64,000 nucleotides of DNA, taken from the NCBI RefSeq assembly GCF_033439725.1, contig NW_026944388.1, forward strand, positions 1,984,001 through 2,048,000, given 5' to 3'. Source of the stretch: Neurospora tetraspora (taxonomy: Eukaryota; Ascomycota; Sordariomycetes; Sordariales; Sordariaceae). The notes below the pieces were generated by a model. It saw nothing but the letters and a program-made list of their open reading frames with translations, ran no database searches and was not told the DNA's origin. Below, in pieces: positions 21,215 through 31,700 of the stretch (its first letter is position 1; each line of letters begins with the position of its first letter). The position numbers and the translations under genes were made by a program.

Positions 21215-22399
21215 ATGGAGCAAAGAACCCCAAGCATGACCGGGAGTGAAACCCCCAGTAAAAAGGGGAAGGTCGCACTCCCAGCGAGCTGTGACCCACC
21301 ACAGCCCGGCGCACCACGGAAGCCCCTAGTTTGGATCGTAAGAAGCTTCCTCATCACACCCCCCTGACCTCACCCTTATACTACTCCCTCAAACCCTCAA
21401 TGTAACTGACACCTACCACAGGTCTTCGGCGGCACCGGCCAAATAGGCCGCTCCCTGGTCAAGAGCTGCCTCAACCACGGCGACTCCGTCACCGTCGTGG
21501 GCCGCATCTTCGAGTCCACGCGGGAGCAGATGGCGCAGGCGCACCTGCACCACCCGCAAGCGGAGAACGCCTTTGGGACTTTGTGCGACGTGCGTGACTA
21601 CGCCTCGGTCAACCGGGTGATCGACCAGACGCTCGACCGGTTCGGGCGCATCGACTGCATCGCCAACTGCTCCGGCTACGGCGTCATCGGCGCGTGCGAG
21701 GACCAGGACGAGCACGAGATCCGCAACCAGTTCGAGACCAACTTCATGGGCACCGTGCACATCATCCAGGCCAGCCTGCCCTACTTCCGCGAGCAAGGGG
21801 CGGGGCGGTATATCATCTTTAGTTCCACCTCCGGGGCCCTCGGCGTCCCCGGTCTGGGCCCTTACTGCGCGACCAAGTATGCGGTGGAAGGCCTGATCGA
21901 GGCCATGCTGTACGAGGTCGACGCGTTCAATATCAAGGCTACCCTCGTCGAACCGGGCTTGGTGAGGAGAGACGAGGCGGACACCTCCATGGTGCCCCGC
22001 TGGGGCCATTTCCTCATCAAGCCGGCCAGCGAGCCGTACTCGCACGCGACGTCGCCGGCGCTGCACGCGAAGAGGATGGTGCAGTGGTTGGGCGATAAGC
22101 AGCCGACCAGTGCCCAGAAGTGCGCGGACTTGGTGTGGCAGCTGGGCCACTGCTCGTACCCGCCGCTGAGGCTGCTGCTTGGTAGTTATGCGATTGAAAG
22201 CATCCGGGACCGGTTGAGGTCGGTGACGGAGGAGTTGGAGGACTGGAAGCATCTGCATTTTCCAGTGGCGCCGGAGCCGGGGAGTAGCGGTGAGAATAGG
22301 GGCGAGGATGGCGAAAACAAGGGGGGCGAGAATGTCGACAGAGAGGGGGACATGGAGATGGAGGTTGAGGAGACGTCCCCTACTAGCAACAAGGAGTGA
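21215..22399 (+). CDS. Short-chain dehydrogenase/reductase (SDR) family protein, 366 aa
   Basis: Exons are 21215-21337 and 21422-22399, joined as LVWI|VFGGTGQIG. The Rossmann start is VFGGTGQIGRSLV (42-54) and fits the TGxxxG theme loosely: its spacing is closer to GxxGxxG than to the classical TGxxxGxG. Later landmarks are classical: NCSGYG near 120, the Ser of IIFSSTSGALG (about 175), and the YxxxK pair Tyr189/Lys193 in YCATKYAVEG. The PG motif follows (VEPGLV), where the classical family has PGxxxT. It should therefore be an NAD(P)-dependent oxidoreductase of unknown substrate, related to bacterial and fungal ketoreductases that resemble the 17-beta-HSD group. The first 40 residues are a polar leader, and the last 45 are an acidic, Gly/Glu-rich tail not needed for the fold. 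Confidence 0.88.
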
Positions 22400-23132
22400 T
22401 TACGGTTTTGGTAATGACGGACGCCTTCCCCCCAAACATCGGACGACAAGATCCTTCCCGCCCGCCCTAAGCCTGCACTGCTGCCGCCTGCAGGCATCAT
22501 ATAAGGTCCCTTATCTGACCCCTCTACCACAACGGGCCCTGTGGTCTTATGGCGCAGTGGTTCCCGTTGATGAAAACATTGCCGAGTGCGTGGTATCTCG
22601 TGGTACAGTTTTCGTAGGTCGCAGCTGGGGCGTTGTGCGTTCGTTCCACAAGCTTACCTGGGCGACTGAGCTTTTTGCAACTTTTATCGAATAGCGGGAT
22701 GGCTGGAGATATGGGAAATGGGGTGTTTGCATTTTTCTTTTGCTTTTTTGAGATTGAAAAAGCGAGGTTTTTGTTTGTCGCAGCAGGAGGGAAGGTGCGC
22801 ATCAGGAGGAGCATCCGTCACATGAACACACAACGGAAACGCGCTACGCAGACGTGGCACTGCAGCAGTTCAGAAAGCCCCAGCACTCAAGGGATCAACA
22901 GAGTGCTATATTGAACAAACCTACGCTCTCCTCCTGGTCATTTCCCTCGCGGAGCGCAAATCGCCGCTCAATCCGCTACCTACATCTGGGCGTGAATGCA
23001 TGCTATCATGTCTAAATCCATCACCCCTTTTTCTTTTCCTTATCCTTTCCCTTTACCCTCTCTCCCTACCCTACCCTACCGTACCTACCCACTCCCCATC
23101 TACCCCCCACCCTCCCTACCAATCCATCGTTG
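22400..23132. other. Spacer, no gene seen
   Basis: This region lies between the SDR gene (+) and the small coiled-coil gene (-), which converge here. It holds a CCCT/CTAC-rich tract near 23.03-23.12 kb. No coding region is supported. Confidence 0.55.
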
Positions 23133-23483
23133 TCATCTCTTAGTACCCTCACTTTTATCATCACTCTTAGTCTTACCCCCCTCACCAGCTTCCACACCGG
23201 CTTCCGCAGTGGCTTTATCGGTGTTGGTGGCACTGGTCCTGCCCCTGCTACTGAGTGCCAGTGCCTCTACTTTCTCGGCCGCTTCCTTCATCTTCTGCTG
23301 CTCGGCGGCGGTCTCGGCCTCGGCCTTTCTCTCCTCCTCGGCTATCCTCTTCTTCGCGGCCTCCCACTGGTCTTTTTCCATCTTGCTTTTCAGCAGCCTG
23401 ATAGATTTCTCCATCTGCTCTTCTTGCTTACCGGTGAGCTTTTGGCCGACGGATGGGTGCTTGGGGGGAGGACTGTTGTCCAT
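23133..23483 (-). CDS. Small charged coiled-coil protein, 116 aa, function unknown
   Basis: The single exon starts at ATG 23483 (context GAAAATGGAC). Residues 1-18 are Pro/Ser-rich. Residues 19-78 are almost all Lys, Glu, Gln and Ala with hydrophobic residues at heptad spacing (EEQMEKSIRLLKSKMEKDQW, then KKRIAEEERKAEAETAAEQQ), predicting a long helix or coiled coil. The tail is Ser/Thr/Gly/Lys-rich and ends SDDKSEGTKR. I recognise no family. The uniform, sensible amino-acid use and the clean start and stop make it more likely a gene than a chance frame, but the opposite strand is also open because the DNA is low-complexity. A nuclear or small heat-stable stress protein is possible but unproven. 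Confidence 0.6.
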   Translation of the reverse strand: MDNSPPPKHPSVGQKLTGKQEEQMEKSIRLLKSKMEKDQWEAAKKRIAEEERKAEAETAAEQQKMKEAAEKVEALALSSRGRTSATNTDKATAEAGVEAGEGGKTKSDDKSEGTKR

Positions 23484-24810
23484 TTTCGATGGATGGGAGG
23501 AGAAGATTGAGTTAATTGGTGGTGGTGGTGGTGGTGGTGGTGGTCTTGATATTATCTGAGTATGTGTGGGCTGCTTCGTCGACTGACCCGCTGATCCGCT
23601 GTTGGAGGAAGAGAGGAGGTGATGAGTGAGAAGGGGTCGGTCTTGAGGAGATATTTATGGTTGTTGAGTTGACAGTACTGACTGATGTGAACGCAAGGTT
23701 TGACTATGGTTCCTCATCCGTTTCTGGGTCACCGTCTGTTGCTTGTCTTGTTTTGCCTGGAGATGACTCCGCTGAAATGGCTTGCAAGTGATGAGTGGGA
23801 TACGATAGGCAGGTACGTTGATGTCATTGGATTCTGGTCTGGTTCTTGAAACGAAGTGATTCCGACGATGGGGAAAATGCTTGATTGGTGGCTTTGAGGA
23901 GAGAAGAGGAATGGCGGGCCAGGCCAGGTCTAAATACTGCCAAAACGAATAATCGGGGTGGGATGCACCTTCCACACGTCTCATTATCCATTCACCTTGC
24001 GAGTCACAAATATTGGGCTGTTGGATGATGCGGTGACTCATGGATTCGTAGTTGTGTATGAGCTCTTAGTATGTAGCTAATGCTTTCCTGTTGGCTTTTC
24101 GACATCATGTCTATCACCACACTGGTCTACTATGTTCTCTTCCCAACAATCCTTGTACACCTTGTCCCTAGTGCTTCTGGTCTTGCCGGTGTTAAGAATC
24201 GGTCTCAGTAGACGTGCCTCGAATGGCTGACGTGAATCAGTCGTGGAAATGGTATCGACTGGAGCTCTTCGTGTTTCCTTCCCACACCGAAGTGTCCCGT
24301 AACATCCAGATCATGAGGTTGAGACCCAATGTTGATAACCCAAAGGGGGTAGCAAACTATACAGGGTTCTCGAGGCAACCACCCCAGGTCTGACACTTCC
24401 ATTCGTTTGCTCGTCTGAACTTGCCACCTAGTGACTTAAGCTCTTGCCGAGCATTTGCTCACACCGCCATGGAATATCAGCGCCATCCCCAAAAGACTCA
24501 TCTCCACGCTTCGCTGCGTGTCCTCAGCGTGGCGGATGCTTGAGGGCTTGCCGATAGTGAATCAGTGGGAGAAAGCGCTTAAGATGTATCAGAGCCCTTC
24601 AAACCAGCCTGATTCCGGAACAGACCGGCAAGTGATTCGAACCTGTGGCCCGAAACAGCCGCGATACGACGCCGGAATGATGACCAAGCCAGCCATGTCG
24701 TCCACGGAGAGAGAACGGGAGAGACGCAAAAGAGGGGGTCCGGCACGGGTTGCCAAAGCCTCGCCCGGCCCAAAAACCAAGAACCCTCATCGACATGCGC
24801 CCAAACACGC
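23484..24810. other. Intergenic, no gene seen
   Basis: A GGT/GGTGGT run at about 23520-23543 lies just upstream of the small coiled-coil gene, in its probable 5' leader. The remainder has only short frames without support (for example 128 codons on the minus strand at 23655-24041). Confidence 0.55.
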
Positions 24811-26121
24811 TCACCTCCTCTTCCTATGCCCGCCCTTAGCACCCCTTCCTCCCCTCCCAGCAGGCCCCGAGTTCTCCATACTCCTAATATCCCTCTTACT
24901 GATCGTCAACTGCGCGCCCCTCATCTTTCCAATACCAGGCATATCCACCGGCCTATCCCCACTCCTCTTCTTCCCACCACCACCACCACCACCGTTACCA
25001 CCCGTCTTCCCCCCCTTGCCCTTGCCGGAGGCCTTCTCAAGAATGATACCATTCTCCCTCGCCTCCCTCCTCCTCTTCTGCTCGTACGTCTCCGCCGCCT
25101 TATTGATGCCCTTGCGCATGTTCATGGGCATTTTTTCTTGTTCCAGGACGCTGCCCTTGGCACCAAGCGCTTGCATGCGCATGTCCGTCGTCTTCTTGCG
25201 GATGCGGCCCTCGGCGAAGGCGCGCGTGTTCTTTTCGGTTTCGGCGGCCGCGCTGGACAGGTAGTGCGAGGCGTTGCCGCCGGCGGCGGAGAGGATGTGC
25301 GACTCGGCGATGAGGCGCTGCAGGGCGAGGTCGTTGGCGAGGAAGGCGGCGCTGTCGTCGCCGTCGGCGCCGTCCTTGTCCTTTTTGGACTTGGTGCCGT
25401 TTGTTTGGGAGTCGGAGGAGGAGAGGATGGCGTTGGGGGGTTTGGAGGACTGTTGGTTTTTGGGGATGTGTGTTGGTGAATTTATCCCCAAATAGTTAAA
25501 GGACCACAAGGAATTAGAAGAACGTACCAAATAAGCCTTGAGCTCCTTCTTCGACATCTTTGACGTATCCACCTTTGACGGGTCCTTGGAGTAATCCACT
25601 ACCATCACCTTGGGAGCCTCCTCTTCCTCTTCATCCTCCTCCTCTTCATTGTCGCTGCCACTGTAATCCTCCTCGTCCTCTTCGCCGGAGAAGTCGTCTT
25701 CCGAGCCCGAATCTACCGCATCATCGTCGTCAAGTATTTGGTCCTCGTCGAAATCTTTTTCATCGCCGTCCTCATCTCCCTGGGCTTTCCTTGCCTTCTT
25801 CTTGGTCGACTTTGATTTCTCGGCCTTTGTCTTGGTGGTGGTGGTGGTAGTACCAGGAGCAGGAGCAATTGGCTTAAACCGAGCCTCGAAAGCGCGCTGG
25901 AAAATGGAAAGTGCGTCGCTGATATCCTGTTCCTCCTCCTCTTTCTCCTTCTTCTCTTTTGTGTCCTCCTTTCCCTCCTTCACTGGTTTCTCCTCCTTCT
26001 TCTTGGCGGTTTTCTGCTTGATCCTCTTGACGACCTCGTCCTCCGCAACTCTCTTTTTCTTCTTCGCCTCGGGCTGAGCAGTTACGCTTTTCCGCTTTCC
26101 TAGTAGTGTGGCTGACGGCAT
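24811..26121 (-). CDS. FAF1: FAF1-like 40S ribosome biogenesis protein, 410 aa
   Basis: Exons are 26121-25528 and 25449-24811. The 78-nt intron (GTACGT...CAG) is a multiple of three without a stop, so reading straight through would add 26 residues. Splicing gives KKELKAYLSSKPPN, which matches the family better (yeast Faf1 and relatives have Phe-x-SSK here). The protein is nucleolar and needed for 18S rRNA maturation at the early pre-rRNA sites. The N-terminal half is Lys/Glu-rich with an acidic run (about 110-180). The C-terminal half holds the conserved blocks AAETYEQKRRREARENGIIL and DMPGIGKMRGAQLTISKRDI, separated by a Gly-rich linker, and ends in a basic GRGGRGAKGGHRKRR. Identification rests mainly on these C-terminal blocks (DUF4602/Faf1 family). 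Confidence 0.82.
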   Translation of the reverse strand: MPSATLLGKRKSVTAQPEAKKKKRVAEDEVVKRIKQKTAKKKEEKPVKEGKEDTKEKKEKEEEEQDISDALSIFQRAFEARFKPIAPAPGTTTTTTKTKAEKSKSTKKKARKAQGDEDGDEKDFDEDQILDDDDAVDSGSEDDFSGEEDEEDYSGSDNEEEEDEEEEEAPKVMVVDYSKDPSKVDTSKMSKKELKAYLVRSSNSLWSFNYLGINSPTHIPKNQQSSKPPNAILSSSDSQTNGTKSKKDKDGADGDDSAAFLANDLALQRLIAESHILSAAGGNASHYLSSAAAETEKNTRAFAEGRIRKKTTDMRMQALGAKGSVLEQEKMPMNMRKGINKAAETYEQKRRREARENGIILEKASGKGKGGKTGGNGGGGGGGKKRSGDRPVDMPGIGKMRGAQLTISKRDIRSMENSGPAGRGGRGAKGGHRKRR

Positions 26122-26573
26122 TTTGTGATGGACGACGTTCGACGACGTTCGATGACGAGATACGACGGTAGTTGAAATTAAGTTAGGTTGGTGTCGCGAT
26201 TAGGTTGCTGCCGGTTGGTTCGCCGCGGTCCAAAATTTTTGGCTTGCAGTGGTCCAATGCCGGACAAGGGGACCATTTGGGGCTTATCGATAAGGTATTT
26301 CTTAGTGTGAATTGTATGCAGCTGTGGAGTCGAGAAGGGATCTGCAGCACTGTGCTGCCCAGGGGGTAGGGTACCTCTAGCGGGGCGGCACCTTCCCGCA
26401 GCTTCCCACTGGAGTGCTGGGAACGCATAGGGCTACCCCACTGAAACATAGCGGGCACAGCTGCATCCTTGACTTCCATTGAACCTCACTTTCCTGCGCG
26501 TCACCTCACATCATAAATCAGCCTCATTTTCTCACCACACGACGACATTGAGACCTTACCTCCATAATCCAAA
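26122..26573. promoter_or_regulatory. Divergent promoter region, FAF1 / HIS6
   Basis: This 452-bp head-to-head spacer between a ribosome-biogenesis gene and a histidine-biosynthesis gene is compact for this window. Histidine genes in Neurospora are under cross-pathway control by CPC1, a GCN4-type bZIP that binds TGACTCA-like sites. I see no perfect TGACTCA here, only partial words, so no site is called. Confidence 0.5.
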
Positions 26574-27782
26574 ATGACGCGCTTCCGCCCCTGCATCGAC
26601 CTCCACGCTGGCCAAGTCAAGCAAATCGTCGGTGGCACGCTCGACAGCGCCACCTCGGAGCTCAAGACCAACTTTGTTTCTCCCCACCCGCCCGCCTATT
26701 TCGCGAAGCTGTACCGCGACAATGAGTTGACGGGTGCGCATGTCATCATGTTGGGCCCCGGAAATAAAGAAGCGGCGCTGGAGTCCCTGAAGGCGTGGCC
26801 GGGGGGGTTGCAGGTGGGAGGGGGGATTACGGATGTGAATGCGAGGGAGTGGGTGGAGGCGGGGGCTGAGAAGGTTTGTTGATTTTTGGCTTGTGGCTGG
26901 GTTTTTTTTTTTTGGGTGTTTTGGTTTTGGTTGTTTTATTTCGGGGGTGGTAATGGTTGGGTTGGTTTTTGCTGTTTGGGCTTTTTTCTTCGTTGTGAGG
27001 CTGCATGTTTTTTTTCTTCTTCTTTCTCTTAAGTCGAGGTATTTGCGGAGGATATGTTTGTTTACTTTCATAAAAGGGGTGTTTTGTTGCATGCCTCTGG
27101 CCTTTGAGCTCATCGAGCTACTACTGTCCAGGTCATACCTTCGCCTTCATAAGATCACTCCGCTAAAAAAGTCCACCTCTACTCTATAGGTCATCATCAC
27201 CTCCTACCTCTTCCCCAACGGCAAATTCTCCCAATCCCACCTCGACGCCGTCCTCGCCGCCCTCGACGGTGACAAGTCCAAGCTGGTCATCGACCTGAGC
27301 TGTCGCCGCCAGGGAGACGACAGGTGGTTCGTCGCCATGAACAAGTGGCAGACTATTACCGACATGGAAGTGAGCGAGGGTAAGTTACGCCCCGTTCTCA
27401 CATCTCTTCGTTCCTTTACCGCTTGCTTTTCTCATTCTTTGTCTGGTTGATGACTCACTTACTCACTCACATCCCCTTTCCCCCAATCGCCACAACAGAA
27501 TCCATCAAAACCCTGGAACCCTACTGCTCCGAATTTCTCATCCACGCCGCCGACAACGAAGGGTTGCAAAAGGGCATCGACGAGAAGCTTGTTCAGAAGC
27601 TGTCCGAGTGGTGTTCCATTCCTGTGACTTATGCCGGTGGCGGTCGGAACCTTGAGGATTTGGAGACGGTCAAGAGACTCAGTGGTGGCAGGGTTGACCT
27701 GACTATTGGCAGCGCGCTGGATTGCTTTGGTGGGAAGGGTGTTACGTTGCAGGAATGCGTGGAGTGGAATCGGAGCCAATGA
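26574..27782 (+). CDS. HIS6: ProFAR isomerase of histidine biosynthesis, 257 aa
   Basis: Exons are 26574-26873, 27190-27379 and 27499-27782. The first intron (316 nt) is unusually long and T-rich. The enzyme (EC 5.3.1.16) isomerises ProFAR to PRFAR, the fourth step of histidine synthesis, in the cytosol. It is a (beta/alpha)8 barrel. Catalytic-type Asp residues lie in [15 protein letters not shown] (Asp9) and in LVIDLSCRR (Asp135). The phosphate-binding Gly-rich turns LQVGGGI (about 80-86) and [13 protein letters not shown] are both clear, and [13 protein letters not shown] ends the barrel. Length equals that of the yeast enzyme (about 260). It is the eukaryotic HIS6 type, not the bacterial HisA length variant. 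The Neurospora locus name is not given because I am not sure which his locus it is. Confidence 0.95.
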
Positions 27783-28748
27783 ATGGGTCGTGGGATGAGG
27801 TGATGTTTGGGAAGGGGAAATCACGAGAGGGTGTGTGCTGTGTATATAGAGGTGGGCATATACCCTTGAGTGTATTCTGGTCCAAACACAACCTGACGTG
27901 ACGGGGTTTGCACAAAACACTGAGACGAATACGCTCAACACAACCGACCAATGTTAATGAAACAAATGTATAGCAGGTATGCAAGTTGAACCTACTCTGA
28001 TAGCTATAATTCAGTCTATGCGCAAACAACTCATGACCATTCATAATTCTCAAGTTCGTAGACAGAAATTGTATCTCTTTGCTCTCATTTCTTTTTTGTT
28101 CTTACTACTCTACTAACAAGACATCCAGAAATCGACAAACTTAAGGAGGGCACCAGCCCAAGTAGACAATGAAGAGTAAGTTAGGTACTAAGTAGTATGT
28201 GTTACTCGGCAATGTGTGTGCTTTACTCAAACAATGGCAACATAGAACAGCCGGCAGCAAACAACAATGCGCCAGCAAGCTTCCAGATCCAGATCAGCCC
28301 GGCAAGAAGAGAGAGATATGTAAAACAGAGAACTCCGACAAAAAGTAGTATAAGAACCTTGGCCCTTTTGAAGCGAAGAAAGAAAAGAAGTTCAGCGAGG
28401 CTATGCAACGCTTGCTATCCACCTGTCAAACATGCCAGAGCCAAAATCAATATACCAGACAGCGCAATGCAACCAAATGCCATGTATGCAATGTAGTGTG
28501 CATCCCGTGAATCCCGCGCTTCGCTAAACAACGGGCTGCAAGAAGCACGATCAAGATCATCATCACCTATGATGTCATACCCCGTGCGGTGCCTCATCAC
28601 TGTTCCGAGCACCGGACTTTTCCACCCCAAAACGCACCTCTTCCCAAGCATCATCTGTTTTTTTTCCATCTTCTCATATCTCTTCACAACATGTTCTCGT
28701 GACTCAACATTATAATAATTGTATGGCGCGAACGCGAGCCAGCCCGAC
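27783..28748. other. Tail-to-tail spacer, no gene seen
   Basis: These 966 bp lie between the ends of HIS6 (+) and bud-4 (-). Both 3' UTRs and poly(A) sites should be here. Frames up to 160 codons overlap HIS6 in antisense and show no family features. Confidence 0.55.
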
Positions 28749-31700
28749 TTATACAAGACTGCTCTTCGTTCTTGAGTGCACCCGTCGGCCCTCGGCACGC
28801 TTGCGGATCGTCTCCTCTCTCTTGAGCACCAACTCGCACCACTTGCCCTTCAACTTGGACGGGGTGCCCGTTACCGTATCGTCATCCGAAGCAAGAATGG
28901 TGTCACGACCAATGATTTCGCCAAGAACCTTCATCCAGCCCTCCTTCTCCTCAGTGCTGTCGGCGTAGAAGTCGATCAACTCGCCGTTATTGAAGCGAAT
29001 CCGGAACCCTTCTTCGACAAACATATAACCTTCTTCGTCCTCAGCGAACGCAGAACGACGGCGCTTGCCGTTCTTCCCGGTGATTTCCTTTTCCATGAGG
29101 GCTCGACGATCATCGATGAGCCGCTTGGCATTCGCGAGGTTGATGGTTGCTCGTGGCTGTCGAGTTGCCTCGTGATAGGCGGTCAGCTTAGTACCAACCA
29201 ACTTGAAGTAACGGCGACGCCAGTACTATAACAGAAAACGTCAGCAAGCAGGTCCAATAGTCATTATTGGACATTATGGAGGCAAACATACCGGGCAATC
29301 TCCACCCTGCTGGCTGAGGACACCTTCCCAGGATTGGGCCAGGCGCTCCTCAGCAGCCTTCATCTCGCGAATGCACGAGTTCATGCTCTTAGGCATATCC
29401 TCATCGGTCGCTCCCTTGGGGCGAGGTACGAAAAGGAGCTGGAGTTCCAGCTTTCCGATCTTATACGGCGCACGGCGAAGAGGCCCGGTACTAGCGCGCT
29501 TGCTCTTCACGCTTGAGGCGAAACTGGCCTCTTCGGTAGCCCACTCGTTGAAGGCTGCAACGTCCACTGTATATGGGCGTCCGAAACAGCGGGATTCGTG
29601 CTCCTTAAGGTTGACATACGAACGAGCGAAGCTTCCGTCTTCGGCGGCCAAGGGCGAGAGAAGGTCCCATGCGGTGGGCTGAGTCTTCATTTGCCGGGCA
29701 GCGGCTTCACGCTGCTGTTGCGCCAGGCGTTCTTCCTCTTCCTTCTGTCGCATCTCCATTTCGCGCCGCTTCTTGGGTGAAGCAAACACTCTGCTGAAGG
29801 TCGACGTCTTGGCCTTGGTAATCTTGGCAGGAGATGGTATCACCTTTTGCTTAACCGGGGCGGGCTTCTCCAGTTTGACATTGAGAGTCAACTGGAATTC
29901 CAGGTCGTTTGGTACGACAAGTTCGAACTCCTGTCCGATGGGTGCATTTCTGGCAAGCTCCAGCCAAGCCGTCGTAACACAGTGAACGCCGTTGTCCAAG
30001 GTCAAGGCAAACCAAGTCCGTTCGTCTACAGCAAGGTTAGTCAAGCCCCTTTTTGTCCTCATAGCAGAGACTTACTCTTTGGAATGGGCAGATCAAGATC
30101 TTTCACGCCCATTACCTTGACGAACAAACGACCTCTCTCCCCGCTCTCTGGACCCTCCATACCAGCATTGAGGTCGTCTTCGGTTGTTGAGGTAGTTGCT
30201 ATGGCATTACTCTCCTGGCCAGGAAGTGGTGGCACTGGCCCGGTGGTGCTGGGTCGCTTCTTAAGACTCCTCTTTCTCGGTTGAGGATTCCAAGGCTCCA
30301 CTGTCCACGATTGAGGACGATTCGCCTTGACGGGTGAGCCGCCCGCGGATCGGTAGCCGTTACGAGAATCGTCGCCATCCTTATCACTGGCAGTAACCAT
30401 TTTGGTGTTCTGTCGCATAAGATAACCGCGCTGTTTACGAGTCGTAACGTTAGCATCGAGGAATACATCTTGTGCACCTGGGTCGGGTTTTGTTTTGGTC
30501 TCGGACGCTTGTCCAGAGAAACCAAAGCCTGCGGTGGTGGTGTGAGATTTATTTAGGAAATTGTCAAAAACAACCTTTTGCGCTTCGATCACCCTTTCGA
30601 AATCACTTTCGAGGCTGAGGCCCACATCGATATCTAGGGTGAGGCTGCGGTTCTTAAAGCTGGGATGGCGCATCATGTAATCATCAGCCGAGGCTCTCAA
30701 GAGTCCAGGCTCCATGTCCTTCGAGATACGGCTACGGTGGCGTTCTGGAACCTGAGGGATGGCTGGGACTTCACGGCTAACGTGGCGACGAGCCTCACGC
30801 ATGCTTTCAATGTCGGCAGGTGTCGCCGACGGCCGAGTCTTCAACTTGGAACCAGACGCCGACTTGATGGTCGCAACTTGTTCCGGGATGGCGGGCGATG
30901 CGCGAGCTTCTTCTTCTTCATCACTGTCGGGCATGGGGCGGTGGATCACAGACTCTGGGGTACCTGGCTCTTCCTCGTACTCATCTTCCTCATCAGGCTC
31001 TCCCCAACCCGAACCATCATACTCAGGCTTTGACAGCACCTTCTTCATCTTGGGCGTCTCTGGTCTCTGTTCGATGTGGATTTCCGGCACGGCCTGCTTC
31101 TCAGTTTCTTTGCCCTTTTCAGGCTCAGCGACTTGTTCAGCCTCCTTTTCCTTCTCCGGCTCAGCAGGTTTGCTCATGAATGACTCCAAGCCCTCGGCGA
31201 AGTCTCCATCCTTGTTTTCTTTGGGAAGCTCCAGAGAGCCGCTCATGCTGGAGGAAGAGATATCTCTTACCGCGGGCGGGTCAATTGCAGGGGTAAATGA
31301 CGCCCTCGGGGTGGACACCTGATCATCCTCATGATCATCCTTCTCGGGATCTGTGGCAACAGAAAACTGGCTTTCAGTCTCATCGTCATGGTGTATCTCA
31401 GATGCATCCCCCTCGCTGTCGACAGTCTCGGTATGATCGTACGTATCCGCAACCGAATAGTCGTCTTCACTGTCGTAATCATGGTGTGGGCGTTTGATGA
31501 TAACGCTTCCTTCTTCCTCGCTGTCGGTTTCATCGCTGATGTCCGAGTCGTCGTCCTCGGTGCTAGGAATTGGCACATCCGGGTCGTAGGCTGCTGATTG
31601 CCTAGGGGGAGACAGGGTTGGAGGGTCAGAGAAGGTATAATCCGACTCTCGTTCACCGTTACCGTTAACCCGACGCAGAATCGATTCGCGCGAGATACGC

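Noticed and set aside
21413-22258. 281-codon minus-strand open frame
   Set aside because: It is the antisense of the SDR gene, whose active-site motifs fix the sense strand as plus.
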